NCBI GenBank assembly: GCA_965200115.1
Contig: OZ241336.1
Location: 248,001-312,000 of the forward strand
Length of the DNA: 64,000 nt
From: JAPOUP01 sp026708635
GTDB taxonomy: Bacteria > Pseudomonadota > Alphaproteobacteria > Rhodobacterales > Rhodobacteraceae
Reading direction: 5' to 3'
Part shown: positions 16,441 to 25,360 of the stretch, piece after piece
Layout of the letters: each line of letters starts with the position of its first letter
Position numbering within the stretch: the first letter of the stretch is position 1
The notes under the pieces: generated by a model
Told to the model about the DNA's origin: nothing
The model's database searches: none
What the model saw: the letters and a program-made list of their open reading frames with translations, nothing else
Position numbers and translations under genes: made by a program

Positions 16441-17545
16441 CAGCCTCAATTTCTCGCGCCGCCTGCGCCGCACGCCCTTCACCGCCTCGGCGGAACGCGC
16501 CGGCGTCACCGGATTTTCGGTGGTCAATCATATGCTCTTGCCCAAGTCCTACGGGCGATCGGTGGAGGAAGACTACTGGCACCTGCGAGAGCACGTTCAG
16601 ATCTGGGACGTCGCTTGCCAACGACAGGTTCAGGTCCAGGGTCCGGATGCGGCGTGGCTAGCGCAATGGATGACGCCCCGCGACATTTCCCTCGCCAAGG
16701 TCGGGGATTGTTACTATGCGCCGGTCACGGACGACACCGGCGGGCTGGTGAATGATCCCGTACTTCTGAAGCTGGCCGATGACCGGTTCTGGCTGTCGGC
16801 GGCGGATTCCGATCTCCTGCTGTTTGCCAAGGGATTGGCACTCGGCCGCGACCTGGAGGTGGCAATCGACGAGCCCGATGTCTCTCCACTCGCTATCCAG
16901 GGACCGAAAGCAGAGCCGCTTCTGGCCGGCCTCTTCGGTCCCCATGTCCGCGACATCGGCTTCTTCAAATTCGGCTGGGTAAACTTTTTCGGTACCCGGC
17001 AGTTGATCGCAAGATCAGGCTATTCAATGCAGGGAGGTTTCGAGATTTACCTCGACGGCGGCCATCTGGGCGGCGACCTTTGGGACGCCGTCTGGCAAGC
17101 CGGACAAGCGTTTGAAATCGCTCCCGGCTATCCTAACCTGATCGAGCGAATAGAAGGTGGGCTGCTTTCATACGGCAACGAGATGACACGGGAGAATACA
17201 CCGCTGGAAGTCGGCCTTGGGAAATTCTGCAACCTTGACGGCAGCGTTGACTGCCTGGGGCGCGAGGCCTTGCAACGTGCCGCCAAAGCCGGAATATCGC
17301 GGCAAATCCGAGGTATCCTTTTCGACGGCGACCCCTGTCCGACCTGCGCCGAGCCTTGGCCCGTTCGTGTCGGCACCCTGCAGGTTGGGCAAGTCACGAG
17401 CGCGGTCTGGTCACCAAGGCTGAAGCGCAACGTGGGTCTGTCGCTGATTGCCCGATCGTTCTGGGATGCGGGCCAATCGATTGCCGTGCACTGCATTGAC
17501 GGCACGACCCGCAGCGGCGAGGTCTCAGACTTGCCTTTCGCCTGA
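16433..17545 (+). CDS. DmdA/GcvT-like folate-dependent aminomethyl- or methyltransferase
   Basis: 370 residues from ATG 16433 (MADSLNFSRRLRRTPFT), overlapping the upstream gene by 8 bp; an ATG at 16403 is in frame. The sequence follows the GcvT fold and is closest to the dimethylsulfoniopropionate demethylase (DmdA) branch. Examples are VNHMLLPKSYG, HLREHVQIWDVACQRQVQV, TPRDISLAKVGDCYYAPV, DVSPLAIQGPKAEPL, RSGYSMQGGFEIYL, PNLIERIEGGLLSYGNEM and TPLEVGLGKF. Family members transfer one-carbon groups to tetrahydrofolate. Many DmdA-like genes outside DMSP degraders act on other substrates, and DmdB-D partners are not adjacent. A one-carbon role in catabolism of the acid handled by this cluster is the safe reading. 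Confidence 0.82.
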   Translation: MADSLNFSRRLRRTPFTASAERAGVTGFSVVNHMLLPKSYGRSVEEDYWHLREHVQIWDVACQRQVQVQGPDAAWLAQWMTPRDISLAKVGDCYYAPVTDDTGGLVNDPVLLKLADDRFWLSAADSDLLLFAKGLALGRDLEVAIDEPDVSPLAIQGPKAEPLLAGLFGPHVRDIGFFKFGWVNFFGTRQLIARSGYSMQGGFEIYLDGGHLGGDLWDAVWQAGQAFEIAPGYPNLIERIEGGLLSYGNEMTRENTPLEVGLGKFCNLDGSVDCLGREALQRAAKAGISRQIRGILFDGDPCPTCAEPWPVRVGTLQVGQVTSAVWSPRLKRNVGLSLIARSFWDAGQSIAVHCIDGTTRSGEVSDLPFA

Positions 17546-17772
17546 CGTCTTCGACGCACGAGCTCGTTTCCGGATTGGCGGTGGTGGGTACATGCAGCAA
17601 GAAACCGCCCGGTCACGCTTATCTGTCAAGGTCGATGTGGAGGCGGGGCGGCTGCTGAAGCCCTTCGATCTCGACCCGGCGGGCCCGGTCATTTTACTTG
17701 CTGACCTGCCCCGCCTCGCGGCTATGGGGTGAAATAGATGACGTTTTCCGCTGCATGGTAAAGGAGGCGTGT

Positions 17773-18460
17773 TCAGGGGTTTAGCGCAATCTCGCCTTCC
17801 CTCCGTCGGATGCGATGGACGAACGGAGGTCCTTCGTACGGGTAGGATCGCACCGGGTCACCCTCACGCAAGACAAGCGCCGCTCCGTCGTCCACTGCAA
17901 ATCCTTCGGGTATCGCCCCGCTGGTCACAAGGCCATGCATATGTGCCCTTCGATCCGGTTCAATCTGGCTATGCGGCGTCATCGAACCCTGCACGATTCC
18001 GAGCCCTTCGCTAACCTGCAAGCCATCATCGCTCGAGCGCCACAGGAAGCTTTCAAAACAACACATGGCCCCGGCACTGACCCCCGCAAGCGTGACACCG
18101 CGCCGGAACGCTTCGATAAGCACTGTCCCTATGCCAGTGGATTTCCAGTGATCAACCAGAAGTGTCGGGCTTCCGCCCCCAATATAGATCAGGTCAAGGC
18201 CTTCGGCCCAAATTCGCGCCTGATCCCGTTCGGCCTGTTTGGAAAGCTGCGAGAGAGTCCCGGAGAAGGGTCTAAACCCGTCGCAAAATCTCCGGTGCTT
18301 ATCCAGATCGTCTCCGCTCCAGATCGTCTCCGCTGGCCGTGCCGATGTAGCCAATACGTCGCCGGGAGGCCGTGTACTCAATGCAAAGCCGGTCCAACTC
18401 TGGATGTGTCCCGTGCGTGGCGCCGCCGCCGCCGATGGCGATGAGTGTCGTCGAGGGCAT
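17773..18460 (-). pseudogene. Frameshifted peptidase S51 family protein (dipeptidase E/cyanophycinase-like)
   Basis: The start at ATG 18460 gives MPSTTLIAIGGGGATHG and then RIGYIGTASGDDLE, the normal N-terminus of S51 peptidases, but this frame stops shortly after. The rest lies in another frame: LDLIYIGGGSPTLLVDHW, GVTLAGVSAGAMCCFESFLW with the nucleophilic serine of the GxSAGA elbow, MTPHSQIEPDRR, and on to the end. The shift is caused exactly by a 16-bp tandem duplication (18302-18333). Deleting one copy restores GDDLDKHRRFCDGF in a single frame of about 224 residues. A functional version would cleave aspartyl dipeptides or a related peptide. The next gene cluster is a peptide-type importer. 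Confidence 0.88.
18302..18333. repeat. 16-bp exact tandem duplication inside S51 gene
   Basis: The unit tccagatcgtctccgc occurs twice head to tail with no mismatch (18302-18317 and 18318-18333). Its length is not a multiple of three, so the second copy breaks the reading frame of the minus-strand S51 peptidase gene. It could be slipped-strand mutation, reversible phase variation or an assembly artefact. Confidence 0.95.
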
Positions 18461-18692
18461 GCGTCATCCGTCCGTCGGTCCCAAGACGGCAACATAGACG
18501 AAGTGAATAGGTTCGGCAAATTTCTCTATTTGTCCAAACACTCGTGTGCCCGGAAACTCGAATCTCCTCTATGGATCAATATTTCTTCGGTCCATCAATT
18601 GTCGCTTGTCCAAAGTTGCCCCGCAACCGAACCTTTTGTAGCGTCAGCTCGCTGGAAATCGAACACAACTGCACCCCGGGGAGGAAGTCCGA

Positions 18693-20177
18693 ATGAAAGA
18701 GACCTTAAGCCTAGCCGCATTTGCCATTGCGTTTGCCAGCCCGGCAGCGCTGGCGGAGCCCACAGGTACGTTTCGACAGGCCCACGAATATGGATTTGGC
18801 ACCGCTTCGAGCCTTGATCCGATATCCAAGGGTCGCGTGTTCCAGATCACCGAGAAGATCATGAACCGGCTAGTGCGTCCCGGTCTTGACGGAAAGCCCG
18901 AAGCCGATCTCGCGACGAGCTGGGAAGCCAATGAAAACGCCACGGTCTGGACTTTCCAGCTGCGCGAAGGCGTGAGCTTCCACGACGGCTCGGACTTTGA
19001 TGCAGCTGACGTGGTCTACTCTCTTAACCGCGTGCTCGATCCCGAAAGCGACAGCCCTGCGCGTTCGGCTGTCAAGATGATCACGTCCGTCGAAGCTCTG
19101 GACGACATGAACGTCCGGATCACCCTGGATACGCCCTTTGCCGATATGCCGTTGCAGTTGATGGACTATCGGTTGCGTATGATCCCCGAGGGTTCGGGTG
19201 ACAGCATCGCCACCACGGGCATCGGCACTGGCCCCTTCAAGGTTGAAAGCTTCGATGCCGAGGGCACCACAGTTCTTGTGGCCAACATGGGCTACTGGGA
19301 GGGCGCTCCCGGCGTCGCGCGCATGGAGGTCATTGGCATCCCTGACGGCCAAGCCCGTTTGCAGGCGCTGCTTGGCGGACAGATTGACATGGAGCGCGGG
19401 ATAACGGCGCAGCAGGCGCCGATGCTGTCCGGGTCAAGCGACTTCATGCTGCAGGAGATTCCGACTGGCAACTGGCGCGGTCTGGTGTTCCGCACCGATG
19501 TCGAGCCCTTCAGTGATCTGCGGGTCCGCAAAGCCGTGCGTCTAGCGGCCGATCGGCAAGAGCTTGTGGACCTCATCCTTGGCGGTAATGGCGTGGTGGC
19601 CTGTGACACGCCGGTCGAACCGAACGACCAGTACCGCGCCGACATCGAGTGCCCGCAGGACATCGAGATGGCCAGGTCGCTGCTGGCCGAGGCGGGCTTT
19701 CCCGACGGGATCGAAGTGGACGTTCACGTAGCCACCCTGGAACCGACCTGGCCGACGCTGGCGGTCGCCTATCAGGAACAGGCGGCAGCGGCAGGCATCA
19801 AGGTCAACGTCGTGCAGGCACCGTCAGATGGCTTCTGGTCCGAGGTGTGGATGAAGAAGGACGTCGCCGCCACGCGCTGGAACGAACGCCCGGCAGATCA
19901 GGCCCTTCACGAAATCTACCTCTCGTCCGCCAAGTGGAACGAAAGCTACTTCAAGGACGAAACCTTCGACGCAATGCTTGCCGACGCCCGACGCGAATTG
20001 GACTTCGAGAAGCGCAAAGCGCTCTACGTGGCCGCGCAAGAGTACCTATGGGAGAATGCGGGCACGCTGATCCCGTATCACGTCACGCGCTTGGTCGGGG
20101 TCTCATCGCGGATAAGCAACCTTGATGAAGTCAAGAACGACGCGGTGCGCTGGTACAAGATCACCGTTGCCGAATGA
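18693..20177 (+). CDS. ABC transporter substrate-binding protein, peptide/nickel family (SBP_bac_5)
   Basis: 494 residues with a signal peptide (MKETLSLAAFAIAFASPAALA-EP). It shows the DppA/OppA/NikA features FQITEKIMNRLVRPGLDGKPEADLATSWE, FQLREGVSFHDGSDFDAADVVYSLNRVLDP and TGIGTGPFKVESFD. FSDLRVRKAVRLAADRQELVDL and a C-terminal lobe ending in WYKITVAE follow. It would capture a short peptide or similar compound in the periplasm for the permease/ATPase genes that follow. An upstream gcaccccggggaggaag element gives a strong ribosome site. The broken S51 peptidase on the opposite strand is a possible former functional partner. Confidence 0.92.
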   Translation: MKETLSLAAFAIAFASPAALAEPTGTFRQAHEYGFGTASSLDPISKGRVFQITEKIMNRLVRPGLDGKPEADLATSWEANENATVWTFQLREGVSFHDGSDFDAADVVYSLNRVLDPESDSPARSAVKMITSVEALDDMNVRITLDTPFADMPLQLMDYRLRMIPEGSGDSIATTGIGTGPFKVESFDAEGTTVLVANMGYWEGAPGVARMEVIGIPDGQARLQALLGGQIDMERGITAQQAPMLSGSSDFMLQEIPTGNWRGLVFRTDVEPFSDLRVRKAVRLAADRQELVDLILGGNGVVACDTPVEPNDQYRADIECPQDIEMARSLLAEAGFPDGIEVDVHVATLEPTWPTLAVAYQEQAAAAGIKVNVVQAPSDGFWSEVWMKKDVAATRWNERPADQALHEIYLSSAKWNESYFKDETFDAMLADARRELDFEKRKALYVAAQEYLWENAGTLIPYHVTRLVGVSSRISNLDEVKNDAVRWYKITVAE

Positions 20178-20192
20178 CCGGCGCATGAATCT

Positions 20193-20219
20193 GGCCGGGG
20201 TATGCCACGTGCCCCGGCC
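20193..20219 (+). terminator. Stem-loop after binding-protein gene
   Basis: A perfect 8-bp stem, ggccgggg (20193-20200) with ccccggcc (20212-20219), encloses an 11-base loop just downstream of the binding-protein stop and before the permease genes. There is no U tract, so mRNA protection or partial attenuation is more likely than full termination. Confidence 0.6.
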
Positions 20220-20250
20220 GCGCGGAAATCCTGCAAACTAGAGCTGTTTC

Positions 20251-21210
20251 GTGTTGCGAATGTTGATGCGCCGGCTCTTCCTCGGCGCAATCACGGTCTG
20301 GATCGTCTCGGTCATCATCTTCGCCGGCGTCGAAGTCCTTCCCGGTGATGCCTGCACGGCTTTCCTGGAGCGCGAGGCTCAGGGAAAATTGTTGGAAAAT
20401 TGCCGCGAAACGCAGGGGTTGAACCGATCCGCGGCAGAACGGTATTTCGACTGGGCCTCGGGCGCACTGCGCGGCGATCTCGGAGTTTCCGCCAACGGGC
20501 AGAAAAGCATCTCGGAATTGGTCGGCAACCGGCTGCGGAACTCTTTATTGTTGGCGCTCTGTGCCTTGACCGCAGGGGTCCCAATGGCAATTTTCCTTGG
20601 GGTGGTTACCGGCCTTCAGCGCGACAAACCTGTCGACCTGGTCTTCTCGACCACCGCCGTCTTTGCCATGACCATCCCCGAATTCGTCTCCGCCACAGTG
20701 CTGATCCTTGTCTTTTCCGTCTGGCTTGGATGGCTGCCGGGAATCGTGCTGACCTCGGCGGGCTCACCCGTCTCCGAATTCTTTCCCGAAATCGTCTTGC
20801 CGGTGATCGTGTTGGGCATGGTGATGACGGCACACATCCTGCGCATGGTGCGTTCCAGCGTGATCGAAGTCATGGCGGGTGACTACATCCAGATGGCCAT
20901 TCTGAAAGGCGTCCCCTACTGGCATATCGTGTTTCGCCATGCGCTGCCAAACGCCCTTTTGCCAGCGATTAACGTGGTGGCGCTGACCATCGCCTGGCTT
21001 CTAGGCGGCGTCGTGGTGATCGAGGTGGTGTTCAACTACCCGGGTCTTGGACGCATGATGATCGACGCGATTTCGGACCGCGACCTACCGGTGGTGCAAG
21101 CCATCGCCCTGATCGTTGCGACCGTCTATGTCGGCGTGAACCTGACCGCCGATCTGATGACCATGGTTCTGAACCCGCGTCTGCGCACCCACGCTTTAAG
21201 GGGCTCATGA
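20251..21210 (+). CDS. ABC transporter permease, DppB-like
   Basis: 319 residues with six predicted membrane helices and a long periplasmic loop after helix 1 (cysteines at GDACTAF and LENCRET). It is the first permease of a peptide/opine-type importer. The ATPase-coupling EAA loop reads GVPYWHIVFRHALPNALLPAIN, followed by LGGVVVIEVVFNYPGLGRMM, a standard DppB/OppB C-terminal region. The annotated frame starts at GTG 20251; ATGs at 20260 and 20266 are alternatives. It overlaps the next permease gene by 4 bp. Confidence 0.9.
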   Translation: MLRMLMRRLFLGAITVWIVSVIIFAGVEVLPGDACTAFLEREAQGKLLENCRETQGLNRSAAERYFDWASGALRGDLGVSANGQKSISELVGNRLRNSLLLALCALTAGVPMAIFLGVVTGLQRDKPVDLVFSTTAVFAMTIPEFVSATVLILVFSVWLGWLPGIVLTSAGSPVSEFFPEIVLPVIVLGMVMTAHILRMVRSSVIEVMAGDYIQMAILKGVPYWHIVFRHALPNALLPAINVVALTIAWLLGGVVVIEVVFNYPGLGRMMIDAISDRDLPVVQAIALIVATVYVGVNLTADLMTMVLNPRLRTHALRGS

Positions 21211-22097
21211 CCAAGATCGCAACAACTCCCGCCGAGAATACGCGCCTGCAGCGCTCCTTGGGCGTCTTGCGTGACGTGATGGCCCGGCCCTCCGGCACCA
21301 TCGGGTTGACGCTGGTTGCGTGCCACCTGATCCTTGCAATCATCAGCCCCTGGATCGTTCCCTATGACTACAAGGCGATGGACAGCCTCTTGATGCTGAA
21401 GGGCCCGAGCGGCGCGCACTGGCTCGGCACCGATCACTTGGGTCGAGACGTTCTGACGCGCGTACTGCTGGGCGGGCGCGAGGCCCTTCTGGTCACCGGC
21501 ATCGCGACACCCATAGCAGTCATTTGGGGCGGCCTCTTGGGCATTTTTTTCGGCTTGGTCGGCGGACGTCTGGACGAAGTTTTCATGCGCGTGGTTGATG
21601 CCTTTCTGTCGCTGCCATGGATCCTCAAGATGCTGGTCCTGATCGTGACCTTCGGCACCGGTATCGAGGTGCTGATCCCCACGCTCGCCTTCTTCTACGG
21701 CATCCCCGTAATCCGCATTGCCCGCGCCGCCACCCATGACGTGGTGGCGCGCGACTTCATTTCGGCAGCGCGCGCACGGGGGCACGGGCGCATCACGGTC
21801 ATTAGTCGCGAACTGTTGCCCAACGTCCTGGACACGCTAATGGTCGAAGGCGCGATGCGGTGGTCATGGATGCTATTGGCTTTCTCATCCCTGTCATTCC
21901 TCGGCTTTGGTGTCTCGCCACCCAAACCCGACTGGGGCTTAATGATCGCCGACGCACGCGGCTTCATGTCTTTCGCGCCCTGGGGCGTTCTTGGGCCGGT
22001 CATCGCGCTGTCGTCACTGATTATCGGCATCAACCTGACGGCAGACGCTCTCGCCAAGGCCCTTGGCATCGACCGCGCCCAGAAAGCGCCGGTATGA
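21207..22097 (+). CDS. ABC transporter permease, DppC-like
   Basis: 296 residues, the second permease of the same importer. Typical features are GTDHLGRDVLTRVLLGGREALLV in the N-terminal OppC region, the EAA loop around ARDFISAARARGHGRITVISRELLPN, and GFGVSPPKPDWGLMIADAR, the DppC C-terminal signature. It starts in a 4-bp overlap with the upstream permease and ends in a 4-bp overlap (atga) with the ATPase gene, so the three are translated as a chain. Confidence 0.91.
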   Translation: MTKIATTPAENTRLQRSLGVLRDVMARPSGTIGLTLVACHLILAIISPWIVPYDYKAMDSLLMLKGPSGAHWLGTDHLGRDVLTRVLLGGREALLVTGIATPIAVIWGGLLGIFFGLVGGRLDEVFMRVVDAFLSLPWILKMLVLIVTFGTGIEVLIPTLAFFYGIPVIRIARAATHDVVARDFISAARARGHGRITVISRELLPNVLDTLMVEGAMRWSWMLLAFSSLSFLGFGVSPPKPDWGLMIADARGFMSFAPWGVLGPVIALSSLIIGINLTADALAKALGIDRAQKAPV

Positions 22098-24100
22098 GCA
22101 CTCTGATCGACATCCGCGACATCTCGGTGGGTTTTGTCGGACGCGATGGCCGAACCCGCGAGGTTCTGCGTAACATCGACCTGGCTGTTGACTCTGGCGA
22201 ATGCGTGGGCCTTGTCGGCGAAAGCGGATCGGGGAAGTCAACGCTGGCCTTGGCGGCCATGGGGTATCTGAAGCGTGGATTGCGGCTCTTGAACGGAAGC
22301 GCCACGTTCAACGGCACCGACATATTCGCCCAGTCCCGCCAAGAACTGGAACGCATCCGTGGCGGGCAACTGGCGCTAATTCCGCAAAACTCGGGACAAT
22401 CCCTGACCCCGACAATGCGCATCGGCGCACAACTTCACGAGGCACTGCGGCTGCATTCAGCGCTTCCCGCAGACCATCACGCCACAAAGGCCATTGAACT
22501 CCTAGGGCACGTACGCTTGCCAGACCCCAAGGCCATCGTCACGCGCTTCCCCCATGAATTGAGTGGCGGCCAGCAACAGCGCGTCGCCATCGCCATGGCA
22601 CTCGCCGGCGAACCCAAAGCGCTTCTGCTCGACGAACCCACCACCGGCCTCGACGTGACAACGCAGGCGCATATCCTTGAGCTTCTCCGCGACATCGCCG
22701 CCGAACGCGGCATGGCCATGGTCTATGTCAGTCATGACCTCGGCGCAATCGCACGCGTCTGCACCCGCGTGGTAGTCATGTATGCGGGAGAGATCGTGCT
22801 GGAAGGATCCACTCGGCACGTCTTGAAGTCCCCGACGCACCCCTACGCCCAAGGCCTTCTTGCCTCGATCCCCAAATTGGATTGCGCCGCGCTTCCGATT
22901 GCCCTTGACGGCCGACCGCCCGCGCCGGGCGATGCGGGCGCAGGCTGCGCCTTTGCCGACCGCTGCGCCATTGTCCAGGATCGGTGCCGTTCCGTCCGTC
23001 CTCAGCTCGCGCCGTCCGAAATTGGCGGGACTGTTCGCTGTTTTTTGGCAGAGGAAGCAAAGCGCCAGAAAGGACGGACCACAGGGGCCGCGCCGGTACG
23101 GTATTCAGGCGACGATACGATGCTGGATCTTGATGGTCTGTCGATCAGCTATGCTAAGCCACGGCTGTTGGAGCAGATGCTGGGGCGAGGCACCAACGTT
23201 CCGCCAACGGTCGACGACATCTCGATCTCCGTCGGCAAAGGCGAAACGCTTGGACTTGTCGGAGAAAGCGGCTCAGGCAAGTCGACGATCCTTAAGGCCA
23301 TCGCCGGACTTCTGCCGCCCGCCGGAGGTGCCGTCACCGCGGGCGACCAGCCCCTGCCGCACACGGTCGAACAACGCCACCCCAGCCAGTTGCGGCAGAT
23401 CCAACTGATCTTTCAGAACCCAGACGACAGCCTCAACCCGCGCCACACCGTTTCAGACATCCTTGAGCAGCCGCTGAAGCTCTATTTCGGCCTATCAGGG
23501 AACAAGCTGCGTGCCCGCAGCGCGGAAATCCTTGAACGCGTGCGCCTTGGCGCACACTACCTGGACCGGTTGCCCAACCAGTTGTCCGGTGGCGAGAAGC
23601 AACGCGTCGCCATCGCGCGCGCCTTCGCCGCTGGCCCCGAAATCGTGCTATGTGACGAAGTGACTTCGGCTCTTGACGTCTCGGTGCAAGCCGCAATTCT
23701 GGACCTGCTGAACGACCTGAAAAAAACACAAGGCACGACCTACATTTTCGTTAGCCACGATCTCGCGGTCGTTCGGGTCTTATCCGATCGGGTGGCCGTT
23801 CTCTATCAAGGAAGACTATGCGAAATCGGTCAAACCCATCAGGTCTTCGGCGGAGAGTCGCACCCCTATACGAAGGTCTTACTCGGAGCGGTCCTTGAAC
23901 CAGATCCTGACGCCGAACCGACACTCGCCGCCGATGATGTCGTCGAACGCGCGCCTCCTGAGCGCGGATGTCCGTTCCAACGCAGATGCCCCAGAAGACT
24001 CGGCGCAATCTGTGACACGGACGCGCCGCCATGGCAAAGCCCTGCAACCGGGCATGCCATTCGCTGCCATATTTCACTGGAAGATCTCAATGCGGATTGA
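22094..24100 (+). CDS. Fused double ATP-binding ABC protein (DppD-DppF type)
   Basis: 668 residues from ATG 22094, overlapping the permease stop; the longer frame back to 21860 lies inside that gene. Two complete nucleotide-binding domains are fused. The first has Walker A GESGSGKST, signature LSGGQQQRVAIAMAL, Walker B ALLLDEPTTGLD and the oligopeptide C-terminal tail GCAFADRCAIVQDRC. The second begins near MLDLDGLSISYAK and has GESGSGKST, LSGGEKQRVAIARAF, VLCDEVTSALD and a shorter cysteine tail. The tails are the regions that hold the Fe-S or ligand-sensing element in Dpp/Opp ATPases. One chain thus supplies both ATPase sites for the importer. Confidence 0.92.
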   Translation: MSTLIDIRDISVGFVGRDGRTREVLRNIDLAVDSGECVGLVGESGSGKSTLALAAMGYLKRGLRLLNGSATFNGTDIFAQSRQELERIRGGQLALIPQNSGQSLTPTMRIGAQLHEALRLHSALPADHHATKAIELLGHVRLPDPKAIVTRFPHELSGGQQQRVAIAMALAGEPKALLLDEPTTGLDVTTQAHILELLRDIAAERGMAMVYVSHDLGAIARVCTRVVVMYAGEIVLEGSTRHVLKSPTHPYAQGLLASIPKLDCAALPIALDGRPPAPGDAGAGCAFADRCAIVQDRCRSVRPQLAPSEIGGTVRCFLAEEAKRQKGRTTGAAPVRYSGDDTMLDLDGLSISYAKPRLLEQMLGRGTNVPPTVDDISISVGKGETLGLVGESGSGKSTILKAIAGLLPPAGGAVTAGDQPLPHTVEQRHPSQLRQIQLIFQNPDDSLNPRHTVSDILEQPLKLYFGLSGNKLRARSAEILERVRLGAHYLDRLPNQLSGGEKQRVAIARAFAAGPEIVLCDEVTSALDVSVQAAILDLLNDLKKTQGTTYIFVSHDLAVVRVLSDRVAVLYQGRLCEIGQTHQVFGGESHPYTKVLLGAVLEPDPDAEPTLAADDVVERAPPERGCPFQRRCPRRLGAICDTDAPPWQSPATGHAIRCHISLEDLNAD

Positions 24101-24335
24101 CCCGCATTGATCGCAATGCTCGTAGCGGCAGTAGCAGGGAAAACGGGCAACTGCGACAATCCTTTTTGAGTGCGCCCAACGCGGCGCCCACACCAAAGGC
24201 AGCCCGGATTGCCGCCATTTCGATACCTACCTCATGCCGCTAGAGGCAAGGCGGTAAGCGGAGTCTCGCCAATGCGCGACTCTCCCGGATTCACCTCCCG
24301 CAAGATGGACCGTGCGGGCCATGACCGCGTCAGCC

Positions 24336-25340
24336 TCAAACCGTCTCCGTGATCTTTCTCAGCCCCGACGGGGCATCGGGATTCTCTCCCAGGCCCCGGG
24401 CCAGCTGCTCAACGAAACAGTAAAAGGTAATCGACTGCAGCAGCGGGTCGAAGAGGTCATGCGTTGAGAAAGGTACCGGGAGGGATGCCTTCTCGCTGTC
24501 GGGGTGAGCTAGGAACACGCTCGCGCCCTGCGTCCGCAAATTCTCCACGGCCATGTCAAGCGAACTTTCCACGCCGCCACGTCCGCCGAAGAACAGCACG
24601 GCGAAACGTTCTCCACTGATGGCGATAGGTCCGTGGAATATCTCCGCGGCCGAATGCGCCTCGGCGTGGAGCCGACAGGTTTCCTTGAATTTCAGTGCGG
24701 CTTCGGCGGCAACAGCCAGACCCGTCCCCCGACCCACGCAATACAGCGAACCGGAACGGGCCAGGGGAAGAGCCGCTGAGGACCAGTCGAGCCCCAGCGC
24801 CTCCAAGGCGAGGCCAGGCAGATCCCCGAACGCGTTCATGATGGCTTTGTCCCGTCGATACCCGGCCAGGATCCCTAGGGAGGCGAACATCATGCCGACG
24901 AATGACTTCGTCGCGGCTACGGCGCGCTCGGGACCCGCCATGACCGGCAGCACCGTGTCCGCGCCCTTACCAAGCGGACTTTCGGTCTCGTTCAGGATGG
25001 CGATCGCACGCGCCCCTCCGTTTTTGGCGGCCGTCTGCAGGGCGGCAAGATCCGGGCTGGCTCCCGATTGCGAGAACGAAAGACAGGCAAACCCCTCAAG
25101 CCGCAGTCTCGAACCATAGACGGAGGCGACGGACGGGCCAATCGAGGCGACGGGCAATCCCGTCTGGGTTTCCATAAGGTATTTGAAGAAGTTGGCGGCA
25201 TGATCGGACGTCCCGCGCGCGCAGGTCACGATCCCGCGGATATCGTCCTCTTTCAAACGTTGACCGATATTCCAATAGGCCTCGACATTGTCGATCTGCC
25301 GGGCAAGCATGTCGGGAATCTCATGGATCTCGGACGCCAT
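24336..25340 (-). CDS. SIS-domain sugar isomerase/deaminase (GlmS C-domain-like, NagB-II type)
   Basis: 334 residues with two SIS domains and no glutaminase domain. SIS motif 1 includes VTCARGTSDHAANFF and SFSQSGASPDLAALQ. Motif 2 includes YCVGRGTGLAVAAEAALKFKETCRLHAEAH with EIFHGP, which parallels the GlmS segment containing the isomerase active-site residues. The C-terminus LRKITETV carries a lysine in the position of the GlmS catalytic tail. Proteins of this size act as amino-sugar phosphate deaminases or isomerases (NagB-II, AgaS, FrlB). The ATG at 25340 has a suitable ribosome site (ccggag). It is the last gene of the ROK operon and is probably the cytoplasmic catabolic step for the imported sugar. 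Confidence 0.86.
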   Translation of the reverse strand: MASEIHEIPDMLARQIDNVEAYWNIGQRLKEDDIRGIVTCARGTSDHAANFFKYLMETQTGLPVASIGPSVASVYGSRLRLEGFACLSFSQSGASPDLAALQTAAKNGGARAIAILNETESPLGKGADTVLPVMAGPERAVAATKSFVGMMFASLGILAGYRRDKAIMNAFGDLPGLALEALGLDWSSAALPLARSGSLYCVGRGTGLAVAAEAALKFKETCRLHAEAHSAAEIFHGPIAISGERFAVLFFGGRGGVESSLDMAVENLRTQGASVFLAHPDSEKASLPVPFSTHDLFDPLLQSITFYCFVEQLARGLGENPDAPSGLRKITETV

Positions 25341-25360
25341 TATCGTGCTCCGGCGGGGGA

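Noticed and set aside
17593..17732. Short frame after the DmdA-like gene (MQQETARSRLSVKVDVEAGRL...)
   Set aside because: GRLLKPFDL faintly recalls the end of a LysR effector domain, but the piece is only 46 codons with no ribosome site; too little to call a gene or remnant.
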